The translations under genes and the position numbers were made by a program. Positions 1 through 10,590 of a DNA stretch of 47,277 nt are shown piece by piece. The notes beneath the pieces were generated by a model, which worked only from the letters and a program-made list of their open reading frames with translations, searched no databases and was not told the DNA's origin. Every line of letters starts with the position of its first letter. Position 1 is the stretch's first letter. Origin of the DNA: Haplomitrium mnioides (Eukaryota > Marchantiophyta > Haplomitriopsida > Calobryales); assembly GCA_049999725.1 (NCBI GenBank), contig JBNGIS010005972.1, positions 1 to 47,277 on the forward strand, read 5' to 3'.

Positions 1-24
1 CTCTCTCTCTCTCTCTCTCTCTCT
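1..24. repeat. CT microsatellite at the left edge
   Basis: Pure CT dinucleotide run at the first bases of the window. The right edge ends in the same motif, so both edges probably mark where an assembly stopped in simple sequence. Positions 25-147 after it are unique-looking AT-rich DNA with no gene; this is the left flank of the retrotransposon insertion. Confidence 0.95.
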
Positions 25-147
25 ATTCTAACTTAGAAACCTTAACATACTATGAAATGATCGTGAAGGTATTCTGTCTTTACTTTGTAAATCTAGCTTA
101 CATCCTTACAAACAGCTTCCAAAAACAAAACAAAAGATAAGAGAAAG

Positions 148-152
148 ACAAA
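148..152. repeat. Target site duplication ACAAA, left copy
   Basis: The five bases directly before the left LTR are ACAAA. The five bases directly after the right LTR (11336-11340) are identical. Five-bp duplications are normal for plant LTR retrotransposon integration. The match fixes both outer boundaries and shows that the two LTRs belong to one insertion. Confidence 0.9.
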
Positions 153-623
153 TGTTGGCCAGGTGTTTTTGCATTTTTTCTAAATTTTGTGGTTATTGAG
201 CTCCGAGTTTATTTTATTATATTTTATTATTATTTTATCCTTCCCTTCTCTCCCCTTTCTTCTCTTCTTCCTATTTTCCCCTTTGCTGTCACGGATCATG
301 CACTTCAAGAGAGGAGCCATATGGAATCAAAAGGAGTCAAGTGCAAAGGGAACGCATGCAGAATGGTGCATATGGACTTGCAACAAATCGAGCTGAAAGA
401 AGGGCTGAGTGAGCGAGAAACAGGGAGAGGAATTTCATATGCAAAGGGAATGCAAGCAGCTGGGGGGACTACAAAGTGAAATTGAGCATAGAGGGAGAGG
501 TTGATCAAGTAAAGCGAGGATTTATGCTGAAGATTGGATCAAGGAGAGGAAATCGAGGTTGGGCAGATTGTAGATGAGGGAGCTGGCAGAATGCAAGCGG
601 ATTGAGCAGGGGCTGCATTGAGG

Positions 624-631
624 CTATAAAT
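624..631 (+). promoter_or_regulatory. TATA box of the left LTR promoter
   Basis: GGCTATAAATCC lies 471 bases into the LTR, and the same motif is kept at the same offset in the right LTR (7203-7210). A conserved CTATAAAT inside an LTR is the expected core promoter of a plant retroelement. Transcription would then start some 30 bases downstream, leaving the tandem arrays in the transcribed R-U5 part. Confidence 0.6.
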
Positions 632-859
632 CCAGCGAGGACGCAAGTAGGGAAGGAGGAGGGCAGAATGGATTCGAGGAGGAAAGGTTTGTCGCAGCAA
701 TTTCGCTATAGCAAGGAGAATTCGCTAGAAGGGGGCATTGTGCAAGCGGGTTTGAATTCGCGGCACGAGAGGAATCGCGCGAAGCAGGTTGGAAGGAATT
801 GAGAGAGAGGCAACTGCACTGAGGATGTAGGTGTAGCGGACGTTGGAAACAGACACTTC

Positions 860-2300
860 AAACGCACGAGTCCGAGAGAACATTCGGAAACGTGGCAGCC
901 TTGGAGGAGTCTAAGAGAAACTTCGGAGACGTGGCAGCCTTGGAGGAGTTCGCGGGATACATAAGAAGGTACAACTTTGGAGGAGTCCGTGGGATACATC
1001 GGGAGGAGGTCAACTTCGGAACCAAGCGGTCAAATATGGCAGTCCAACTTCCACTTGGAAAGTGGTAGCGAATGGTGCAACTTCAGAAACGTGGTAGCCT
1101 TGGAAGAGTCCGAGAGAAACTTCGGAGACGTGGCAGCCTTGGAGGAGTTTGCGGGATACATCGGAAGGTACAACTTTGGAGGAGTCCACAAGATACATCG
1201 AGAGGGGATCAACTTCGAAACTAGGCGGTCAAATATGGTGGTTCAACTTCAACTTGGAAAGCGGCGGCGGACGGCGTAACTTTGGAAACGTGGCAACCTT
1301 AGAGGAGTCTGTGGGAAACTTCGGAGACGTGGTAGCCTTAGAGGAGTCCATAAGAAACTTTGGAGACATGCCAGCCTTGGAGGAATCCGTGGGATACATT
1401 GGAAGGTACAATTTTGGAGGAGTCCGCAGTATACAATGGAAGGAGGTCAACTTCGGAACTAGGTAGTCAAATATAGTGGTCCAACTTCCACTTGGAAAGC
1501 AGCGGCGGGCGGCGCGACTTCGGAACCTTGGCAGCCTTGGAGCATTCCGTGAGAGACTTCGAAAAAGTGGCGACTACAGAGGAGTCCCTAAGAAACTTAA
1601 AAAATGTGGCGACTTCAGAGGAGTCTGCGGGATGCATCGGAAGGAGGTCAACTTCGAAACCAGGCAGTCAAATATGGCGGTCCAACTTCCACTTGGAAAG
1701 CGGCAATGGACAACGCGACTTCGTAAATGTGGCAGCTTTGGAGCAATCCGGAGGAAACTTTGGACCAGTCCGTAAGTCAACTTTAGAACCAAGTCAGCGT
1801 GGCGGTTCAGCTTCCACTTTGCGGACGGCGGCGGGTGGCACCTTGCGGAACCAAGTCAACTTCGAACCCGAAAGTCCGAGGAATTCTTCGAACTCACCAG
1901 TTCAAGGGAAACTTTGGACCAGTCCGCAAGTCAACTTCGGAACTAGGTCAACGCGGCGGTCCAACTTCCACCTTGCAGACGGCGGTGGGTTGCGCCTTGC
2001 GGAACCAAGTAAACTTTGAACGCGGTAGTCCGAAGAATTCTTCAGACTCACCAGTCCAAGGGAAACTTCAGACCAATCCGTAAGTCAACTTTGGAACCAG
2101 GTCAGGCAGTGGTCCAACTTCCACGTGGCAGGCGACGCAACTTCGGAAACATGGCAGCTTGGGAGTAGTCTGAGGGAAATTGCAGAAACGTGGCAGCTTG
2201 GGAGCAGTTCGAGACAACATTGGAAACGTGGCAGCTTGGGAGCAATCCAAGGGAAATTGCGGATCAGCCCACGGATTACTGCGGATTAGTCCGCGAAATA
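860..2300 (+). repeat. Tandem repeat array in the left LTR (39-bp and 154-bp periods)
   Basis: The first part (about 860-1750) is built from variants of a 39-bp unit of the type AACTTCGGAGACGTGGCAGC followed by CTTGGAGGAGTCC..., interspersed with a longer module containing CAAATATGGCGGTCCAACTTCC. The second part (about 1760-2110) repeats at 154-bp steps, marked by GGACCAGTCCGTAAGTCAAC at 1762 and 1916 and a degenerate copy near 2069. Because 39 is a multiple of three and the unit has few stops, open frames run through the array in several phases. I treat these as by-products. Confidence 0.85.
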
Positions 2301-3638
2301 CGTCAGGCAGTCTATCTTCGGAGTTGATCAAAGGACCTAATGCTCTTCGGACACATTTCTTTTGGATCTCTCTGCAAAACAAACCTCTTCGGACCTTGGC
2401 TTTGGATCTTTGTCAAGCTTACTACATCGGAGCAATCAGGCGGGGTTCCATCGGCCACGACCTCTTTGGGCACTATCTTTTTCTGATATTTTTCTCCTTC
2501 TGATTATTTTTTTGGATCTGACTTGCAAATCGGCGACTGCCTCACCTTCATCGGTTTACTAATGAGAACTAGCCTACGACGGGCCAACCGCAGATTGCGA
2601 CTCTTCATGCACGCCCATTGGGGATCTGAACAAGGCTCATCAATTACTATCTCTGACCTGCACTGAGATCTCCCATGTTTGAATCAACTTTCTCGACTTA
2701 TCGGCATCGGAAACGACCTTTGATCTGCATCAAGGTTGTCTTCCCCCGACCTGGTAGAGCTTTGGAGATTACCATTAACTTCAGACTAGCCCTCGACCGT
2801 ATAGACAGGTGTCACCGCGCCAAGAAACGGTTGCTAACTGGAAAAACTACCAAAACACCACATAGAGAAAGGAGACAATCTTGAACAGGAAACACTTCAG
2901 AGGAACGGGAGTACGAGGGGGTATAGATTGATGCACTATGACATTTGAGGGGCTGATGAATATGCAAAATTGAGGTGTAAAAGCAATCTCAGAGAGGAAG
3001 ACGCAGCGAGGGAGGGAGGATAGAATTCTAGCGAAGATTCACATGAAGCGAGTGGACTTGTGCAAGGGGCTAGCAGGGGTGGAGGTGGACTGGAGGGGTG
3101 CTGAGAATCGATGAGTGTGGAGCTCTAGAGGCTCAGGCGATCCATGTGTACTCATTGCTGCAGGTGGACCAGCATTTGAAGGTGTATCACTACTTGAAGC
3201 TCCAGGGGGTTTTTTCTATCTTGAATTTGAGAGAGGCTGCCAAGGGGGATCTTGGGGTCGTCTCAGCATCGTTTGTGTAGGAGCATCAATCCAAGGAATG
3301 CTCAGAGTACATTCTGGTTTAATCTCTCAAGTTGAGCCAAGAGTGGACTGGTTGCGTTAGTGCCCACGCTCTGGGGAGAAGATCCCTTTGAGGTTTGAGG
3401 TGGAGTGTGTGGCCAGCAGTCAAGAGGACTGTCTTCCAGAAGTGGAAGTTAAAGAAATCCTCTTTCGAGTATGAGGAAGTAAATTCAGGGCTTCTCGTGA
3501 GGGAAGTTGAAAAGCAGGCTGGAAGGAGTGTGTGGGTGGAAGATTGAATGAAGGATAGAGTGGTAAGATGATGAGGAGAGAAGTTTGCTGAGAAGGTCGG
3601 ATCCTATGGCGTTGAGGGGCCTACAATGTTGGCGGAGC

Positions 3639-3665
3639 TGTGTGTGTGTGTGTGTGTGTGTGTGT
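3639..3665. repeat. TG microsatellite in the left LTR
   Basis: A run of about 13 TG repeats. The equivalent place in the right LTR is a TG run followed by an assembly gap and a long TA run, so this site is unstable between the two LTRs. Confidence 0.95.
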
Positions 3666-4465
3666 ATTTTGTATATGTGTATTAGTTATATTTGTTTTCT
3701 GCTTGTATTTTTTGTAAAGCTCTTAGGATTTGGAGTACACTTGCATTCTGACTTATTCGGACCTTGGGAACACCCTGCAAAGGGGAAGTGAGAGTTATTA
3801 ACATTGCATCGTGGTATTTCAGATGCTAGGATTTGTTTCCATTTTGTATGCAAGGTGTTTGGGTCTAGATTTGGACTCCTGAATTATACCCAGAAGATTG
3901 CCCTCAGAAGTACCTCGGTCTATGTATGTGTATATTTGAGAATTGAGTGTGAATGAGCAGGATTGTTGCCAAAGTAATTGTGGATCAATGGAAAGGGTTG
4001 TGAGGTAAAGAGGAACTTCTTAAGACCTCAAAGAAAATACTTGCAACAGGGTCATCTCATAAAAGAACTAGATCCCCTATTTTGACCGCCCATGTCTTCC
4101 AAAGTGGAACCTTTGGAGGTTAAGGCCTGAAGGAGGGGTGTGAATTGCATCTTTTGGCTCTGGAAGGAAGGCAGGCCAAAGGCTTATTAGAGTTGGAGTA
4201 CTTGTGGACCACTGAAATATTATGAAATAGTATTCGAGTCTATTGGTTTCAGTGGAAGAGCATGTGTTGGCTATGGGTGTGTGAATGTGTGTGCTGTACT
4301 TGGTTGTTGTAAGGCCGTGTTGTAGTTACTCCAGAGTGGGTAAGTAGGAGTTGGGGTCAAATTGGTGCAAAGCCCCTCCCATAAAAGGTCTTGAAACACA
4401 AATCAGCCCTTAAGTTGGGGTACATCGGTCAGAAAAGAGATAAAGGACTGACTACATGGTTGACA

Positions 4466-4728
4466 TACATTTTTTGGCGATCACGACAAGACAAAAGAGT
4501 TCTAGAAATTAACCTTGCATTAATTTGTTAAGTAAAAAGTGGAGCAAGGAAAAGAATTCTGGAATTCTGGGAGCAGCTTAGCACCAAAAAGGAAAAGAAA
4601 AATAAAATAAAATAAAATAAATCAACAATGAGGCTGGACTTAAAGCATCGTTGGTTTACCTGAGTTAGAGGAAGAATGAGCCACCAATTTGGTGTTGTTG
4701 GTTTCTGTCTATTGAGGGTCAAGCTCCG
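4466..4728 (+). other. Untranslated leader between LTR and gag
   Basis: This leader of about 260 bases contains the primer-site candidate and an (AAAAT)n run near 4593-4620. No coding potential is visible. The gag-like frame opens at the ATG at 4729 (ATGGATCAGTCC). Confidence 0.6.
4475..4487 (+). other. Candidate primer binding site
   Basis: TGGCGATCACGAC begins nine bases after the left LTR. It starts with TGG, the complement of the tRNA 3' CCA, as primer sites do. The preceding T-run plus TGGCG resembles primer sites of some Ty3/gypsy plant elements. I could not assign the tRNA, so the exact extent is uncertain. Confidence 0.5.
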
Positions 4729-6486
4729 ATGGATCAGTCCATATGGGGAGTTCAGAGGTTGAGCTACCCTTGCTTTTATGGCTTACTTGAAGAGGACCCT
4801 CAACTTTGGTTGCATGAGGTGGATCACATGGCAGAAGTCAACAAGGAGGCCGCATGCAAGGTAGCTCGGGTTTGCTTCATTTTGAGGGGAAGAGCATGTA
4901 TTTGGTATGACTCTTTCCCCCACTATGTCCAAAACTCTTGGGAGGAGTTCAAGGGTCAATTCTTGATGGCATTTGAGGAGAGTGAGACTCTCACCCAACT
5001 AGATCAGATCAGAAAAAGGAGGGGTGAGTCAGTTCTCACGTTCTTGGACAGGTTCAATGAGCTGGCTGCACAACTCCTATGGCAGCCCACCTCCGATATG
5101 CTGTTTGGCTGGTTCATGGCAGAATTGAGGAAGGAGAGAGCATGGATGGAGGTGGCCAAGCCCACGTGTTTTTGGGATTTAGTTCAAGAGGCCCAGAGAT
5201 GTGAAACTTATGAGGAGTGAGGACCAGCACCATCCAAAACAATGAAGGCAACCAAGGAAAAGAAGGGTAAGCACTCCTCTCAACGCAAACATCGGAGGAA
5301 TAACCGGAGATGTGAAGACTCAGATAAAGGAGAGGACCAGCTAGATGGGTACAGGACATACGTGGCAGAAGGACCAGCAAGAGATCAAGCTGACCCAACG
5401 GCCCTAACAAGTGTAGGCTGCAAGTCAGAATTCATAAAGTATATTGGTTCAGCTCGACCAAATTCAGATCTGAAATTCAACAACGAGATGGAGGCTGCAA
5501 ACTCTACCTCAGTGCTGGTTTGTGCAAATGAAGACCTAGAGGAGAAGGCAAGCTGTCCTACAACAACAAAGGGCACATTGGAAGGAGAGGCCCACCCCAT
5601 AGACGAAGAATTCAAGGAGGATTGTTGCTAGTCTAGCCTTGAATCAGTCTTAAAAGAGGAGTGGAAACCTATCCTTCCAAGTGAGTGCAGGCCTGAACCA
5701 GAAGACCCGGTTGGGACTGATCAAGAGCAGGTCTTAAAAGGGGAGTGGGAAGCTGCCCTGTCACTTTTCGATGAATGCAGGCTTGCGGAAGAAGACCAAA
5801 GTGGGGTAGAGCAAGAGCATGCTTTAAAAGGGGAGTGCTCCACCGACAGCTTGCACGATGGCCAATGTGAAGACCAACGACACATCGAGGCTGAAGTGCC
5901 CCCACAAGATGAAGAGGAGGACTAGATTGGGGCAGACCTGAGGCAAGCCTTAAAAGAGGAGTTCTTCAATCTTGATTTGAGTAGTGGCAGCCTTCAAGAC
6001 CAGCCACCTTGTACAGCTAAAGGAGATCTTCATCAAGTGGGACAATGGAGGTTATTGGAGGTAGAAGAGTGCAACCTCGAAGACCAGCAATGATCTGATG
6101 TTGAAACTCAACACCAGCTAGTGGAGGAAGTGGACAATGTGGAAGGGTGGCCAACCACCTCAAGGGAGCTAACCTCGAGCCTTTGCAAAAATCTGCTCAA
6201 TACAGAGGAGGATATGAAGGGCAGCCCACCAGCACCAGCCCTTGTACAATTTTGTTATGTTCCCACACCAGTCACGTATATTAATTCTGTTTTTTCTTGT
6301 TTAGTTGGGTTACCTTTCGGGGGATTCTTTGTGTTGTCTCCAAAGTGGCATGAAAAAGGCCAGCAGAGTGGCTTGAAGAAGAGGAATGGAAGGAGGCAGC
6401 CAAGAGGGCTGCAGATCTGGGTAGGCATCCAGCCTGAACTAAAATATGATGACTCACCTTTCGTATGGGATCCATGCCAGAGTTAG
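4729..6486 (+). pseudogene. gag: gag-like polyprotein gene with four in-frame stops
   Basis: One reading frame runs from the ATG at 4729 to a stop at 6484-6486 (586 codons) with no frameshift. It is broken only by stops at 5218 (TGA), 5629 (TAG), 5923 (TAG) and 6091 (TGA). Residues 1-163 match the retrotransposon gag (capsid) pattern: WLHEVDHMAEV, a FILRGRACIWYDSF core, WEEFKGQFL, then RRGESVLTFLDRFNELAAQL. A basic Lys/Arg-rich stretch follows the first stop (about 5242-5310) and could bind RNA. There is no CCHC zinc knuckle. The middle part is acidic with repeated VLKGEWEA-like segments (about 5650-5850). Near 6280-6350 there is one hydrophobic stretch around LVGLPFGGFFVL that could be a membrane segment. 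All four stops can be explained by C-to-T or G-to-A change. The product would assemble retrotransposon particles; polymerase functions are absent. Confidence 0.85.
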
Positions 6487-6662
6487 CCATCATGATAGTG
6501 TAGGAGTTTTGGTTTGTTTGTCCTGGCTTTTTTAGTTTTTTATTGGGTGAATTGAGTTTTTTACATGACACTAGTAGCAGCCAGACTAACTAAGGGGCAG
6601 CAAGCAAGGAAGGCCCAACAAGGTCAAAGTGAGGGAGGGTATTTGTAGGGTCGTTTCACAAT
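6487..6662 (+). other. 3' untranslated part of the retrotransposon interior
   Basis: Non-coding stretch between the gag-like stop and the polypurine tract. It contains GTGAGGGAGGG at about 6629-6640, a second purine-rich block that could act as an accessory polypurine tract. Confidence 0.5.
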
Positions 6663-6673
6663 TAAAAGAGGAG
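6663..6673 (+). other. Polypurine tract
   Basis: The purine-rich run AAAAGAGGAG lies three to four bases before the TG of the right LTR. This is the place and composition expected for the plus-strand primer of reverse transcription. The left LTR has no equivalent upstream sequence, which confirms the LTR boundary at 6677. Confidence 0.7.
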
Positions 6674-7202
6674 CTATGTTGGTCAGGTGTTTTTGCGTTT
6701 TTTTTCTAAATTTTGTGGTTATTGAGCTCCGAGTTTATTTTATTATTTCAGTTTGCATCATTTTATTATATTTTATTATTATACCATCCTTCCCTTCTCT
6801 TCCCTCTCTCCCCTTTCTTCTCTTCTTCTTATCTCTCCCTTTCTTTTTTCCTTTTTTCTCCTTTGCTGTCACGGATCATGCACTTCAAGGGAGGAGCCAT
6901 GTGGAATCGAGAGGAGTTAGATGCAAATGGAATGCAAGCATGGTGGTGCATATGGACTCGCAACAAATCGAGATGAAAGAAGGGCTGAGTGAGCAAGAAA
7001 GAGGGAGAGGAATTTCAGATGCAAAGGGAATGCAAGCAGTTAGGGGGCTGTAAAGTGAAATTGAGCACAGAGGGAGAGGTTGATCGAGTAAGGCAAGAAT
7101 TTATGCTGAAGATCGGATCAAGGGGAGGAAATCGAGGCTGGGCAGATCGCAGATGAGGGAGCTGGCAAAATGCGAGCAGATCGAGCAGGGTCTACATGGA
7201 GG

Positions 7203-7210
7203 CTATAAAT
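7203..7210 (+). promoter_or_regulatory. TATA box of the right LTR
   Basis: GGCTATAAATCC at the same relative place as in the left LTR. Confidence 0.55.
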
Positions 7211-7439
7211 CCAGCAAGGACGTGAGTAGGGAAGGAGGAGGGTAGAAAGGATTCAAGGAGGAGAGATTTGTCATAGCGGGATCGCCGCAGCAAGGAGAAT
7301 TTACCAGCAGAAGGGGGGCCATTGTGCAGGCGGGTTTGAATTTGTGGCAGAAGAGGAATCGCGCGAAGGGGGTTGGAAGGAATTGAGAGGGAGGCAGCTG
7401 CACTAAGGATGTAGGCACGAGGGACGTTAGAAACAAACA

Positions 7440-9000
7440 CTTCGAATGTAGTCAGTCCGAGAGAACCTTCAAAAACGTGCAGTCTTGGAGGAGTCCGAGA
7501 GAAACTTCGAAGACGTGGTAGCCTTGGAGGAGTTCGCGGGATACATCAAAAAAGGTACAACTTTGGAGGAGTCCGCGGGATACATCGGGAGGGGGTCAAC
7601 TTCGAAACCAGGCAGTCAAATATGGCAGTCTAGCTTCCACTTGGAAAGCGGCGGCGGACAGTGCAACTTTGGAAACGTGGCAACCTTGGAGGAGTCCGAG
7701 AGAAACTTCGGAGACATGGCAGCATTGAAGGAGTTCACGAGATACATCAGAAGGTACAACTTTGGAAAACTCCACAAGATACATTGGGAGGAGGTCAACT
7801 TTGGAACCAGGCGGTCAAATATGGCGATCCAACTTCCACTTGGAAAGCGGCGGCAAACGGCGCAACTTCGGAAACGTGGCAACCTTGGAGGAGTCCGTGG
7901 GAAACTTTGGAGACATGGCAGCCTTGGAGGAGCCCATAAGAAACTTTGGAGACGTGGCAGCCTTGGAGGAGTCCACGAGATACATCGGAAGGTACAACTT
8001 CGGAAGAGTTTGTGGGATACAACGGAAGGTACAACTTCGGAGGAGTCCGCGAGATACAATGGAAGGAGGTCAACTTCGGAACCAGGCAGTCAAACATGGC
8101 GGTTCAACTTCCACTTGGAAAGCGGCAGTGGACAGCGCGACTTCGAAAACGTGGCAGTCTTGGAGCAGCCTGTAGGAGACTTCGGAAACGTAACGACTTC
8201 AGAGGAGTCCATAATAAACTTCAGAAACGTTGCGACTTGGGAGGAGTCCGCGGGATGCATCAAAAGGAGGTCAACTTCAGAACTAGGCAGTCAAATATGG
8301 CGATCCAACTTCCACTTGGAAAGCGGCGACAAATGACGCGACTTTGGAAATATGACAGCTTTGGAGCAGTCCGGGTAAACTTTGGACCAGTCCGTAAGTC
8401 AACTTCGTAACCATGTCAGTGCGGCAGTCCAACTTCCACCTTGCGCACGGCGGCGGGCAGCGCCTTGCGGAACCAAGTCAACTTCGGATGCGGCAGTCCG
8501 AGGAAATCTTCGGACTCACTAGTTTGAGGGAAACTTCGGACCAGTCCATAAGTCAACTTCAGAACCAGGTCATCGCGACGGTCCAACTTCCAACTTGCGG
8601 ACGGCGGCGGGCGGCGCCTTGCAAAACCAAGTCAACTTTGGATGCGGAAGTTTGAGGAATTCTTCGGACTCACCAGTCGGAGGGAAACTTCGGACCAGTC
8701 TGTAGGTCAACTTCGGAACCAAGTCAGGTGGCGGTCCAACTTCCACCTTGTGGATGACGGCGGGCGACGCCTTGCGGAACCAAGTCAACTTTCGACGCAG
8801 TAGTCCGAGGAATTCTTTGGACTCTCTAGTCCAAGGGAAACTTTGGACCAGTCCTTAAGTCAACTTTGGAACTAGGTCAAGCGGTGGTCCAACTTACACC
8901 TTGTGGACGACGGCGGATGGCGCAACTTCGGAAACGTGGCAACTTGGGAGTAGTTGGAGACAACATCGGAAATGTGGCAGCTTGGGAGCAGTCCGAGGGA
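7440..9000 (+). repeat. Tandem repeat array in the right LTR
   Basis: Same 39-bp family as the left LTR at about 7480-8350, giving an open frame of 283 codons at 7485-8336 that I judge to be a repeat by-product. The 154-bp family follows, with the marker GGACCAGTCC at 8384, 8538, 8692 and about 8845. That is one more full period than in the left LTR. Confidence 0.85.
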
Positions 9001-9667
9001 AATTGCGGATCTGATTCAGCCCACGGATTACTGCGAATCAGTCCATGGAATACATTGGGCAGTCAATCTTCGGAGTTGATCAAAGGACCTAACGCTCTTC
9101 GGGCGCATTTCTTTGGATCTCTCTGCAGAACAGACCTCTTTGGACCGTGGCTTTGGATCTTCATCAAGCTTACTATACCGAAGCAATTAGGCGGGGTTCC
9201 ATCGGCCACGACCTCTTCGGACACTACCTTCTTCTGATCTTTTTCTCATTCTGATTATTTCTTTCTATCTAACCTGCAGATTGGCAATTGCCTCACCTTC
9301 ATCGATTTACTAATGAGGACCAACCTACGACAAGCCAATCGCAGATCGCGACTCTTCACACATGCTCATTGGGGATCCATGCAAGGCTCATCAGTTACTA
9401 TCTCCGACCTGCGCCGAGATCTCCCATGTTTGAATCAGCTTTCCAAACTCATCGGCATCAGGGCCGACCTTCGATCTGCACCAAGGTTGTCTTCCCCCAA
9501 CCTAGTAGAATTTTGGAGATTACTGTTAACTTCGGACTAGCCCTCGACCATATAGACAGGTGTCACCGCGCCAAGAAACGGTTGCTAACTGGAAAAACTG
9601 CCAAACACCACGTGGAGGAAGGAGATGATCTTGAACAAGAAACACTTCAGGGGATTGGGAGCGCTGA

Positions 9668-9686
9668 GGGGGGGGGGGGGGGGGGG
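9668..9686. repeat. Poly-G run
   Basis: Nineteen consecutive G within the right LTR, where the left LTR reads GAGTACGAGGGGGTATAG. It is either a genuine expansion or a base-calling artefact. Confidence 0.9.
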
Positions 9687-10420
9687 TATAGATTGATGCA
9701 TTGCGGCGTTTGAGAGGTTGATGAATATGCAAAATTGAGGTGCAAAATCAATCTCGGAGAGGAAGACGTAGCGATGGAGGGAGGATACAATTCCAAGGAA
9801 GATTCACATGAAGCGAGTGGACTCAGGCAAGGGGCAAGCGGGGGTGGAGGTGGGCTGGAGGGGTGCTGAGAACCGCTAAGCGTGGAGCTCTAAAGGCTCA
9901 AGCAATCTAGGTGTACTCATCGTTGTAGGTAGACCAACATTTGGAGGTGTATCGTTACTTGAAGCTGAAGGGGGTTCTTTCTGTCTTGAATTCGGGAGAG
10001 GTTGCCAAGGGGGGATCTTGGGGTCATCTCAAATTCGTATGTGCAAGAGCATCAATCCCAGGAACGCTCGAAGTGCATTATGGTTTAATCTCTCAAGTTG
10101 AGCTAAGAGTGGAGTGGCTGCGTTAGTGTTTGCACACTACGAAGAAGATCCCTTTGAGGTTCGAGGTGGAGTGTGTGGCCAGCAGTCGAGAGGACTGTCT
10201 TCTAGAGGTGGAAGTTAAAGAAATCTTCTTCCAAGTATGAGGAAGTAAATTCAGGGTTTTTCGAAAAGGAAGTTGAAAAACTCTTTGGAAGGGGTGTGTG
10301 GTTTGAAGATTGAAAGAAGGATGGAGTGGTGAGATGATGAGGAGAGAAGTCTGCTGAGAAGGTTTGATCTTGTGGCGTTGAGGGACCTACAATGTTGGCG
10401 GAGCTCTGTGTGTGTGTGTG

Positions 10421-10520
10421 NNNNNNNNNNNNNNNNNNNNNNNNNNNNNNNNNNNNNNNNNNNNNNNNNNNNNNNNNNNNNNNNNNNNNNNNNNNNNNNN
10501 NNNNNNNNNNNNNNNNNNNN
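10421..10520. other. Assembly gap (100 N) inside a microsatellite
   Basis: Exactly 100 N between a TG run and a TA run (10521-10587) in the right LTR. The true length is unknown. Confidence 0.95.

Positions 10521-10587
<67 letters not shown>
10521..10587. repeat. TA microsatellite
   Basis: About 33 TA repeats adjoining the gap. The left LTR has only a short TG/TA mix here. Confidence 0.95.

Positions 10588-10590
<3 letters not shown>

Larger units (their letters stand above)
153..4465 (+). repeat. Left (5') LTR, 4313 bp
   Basis: Starts TGTTGGCCAGG and ends GGTTGACA. It aligns along its whole length with 6677-11335. Layout: a pyrimidine-rich stretch near 230-290, a TATA box at 624, tandem arrays at about 860-2300, a low-repeat segment at about 2300-3600, a TG microsatellite at 3639-3665, then a conserved 3' segment. 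Short open frames inside it are shadows of the tandem repeats, not genes. Confidence 0.9.

Noticed and set aside
7485-8336. The longest open frame of the window (283 codons)
   Set aside because: It lies wholly within LTR tandem repeats of 39-bp period, the other strand and other frames are open too, and no known domain is visible. I treat it as a repeat by-product.
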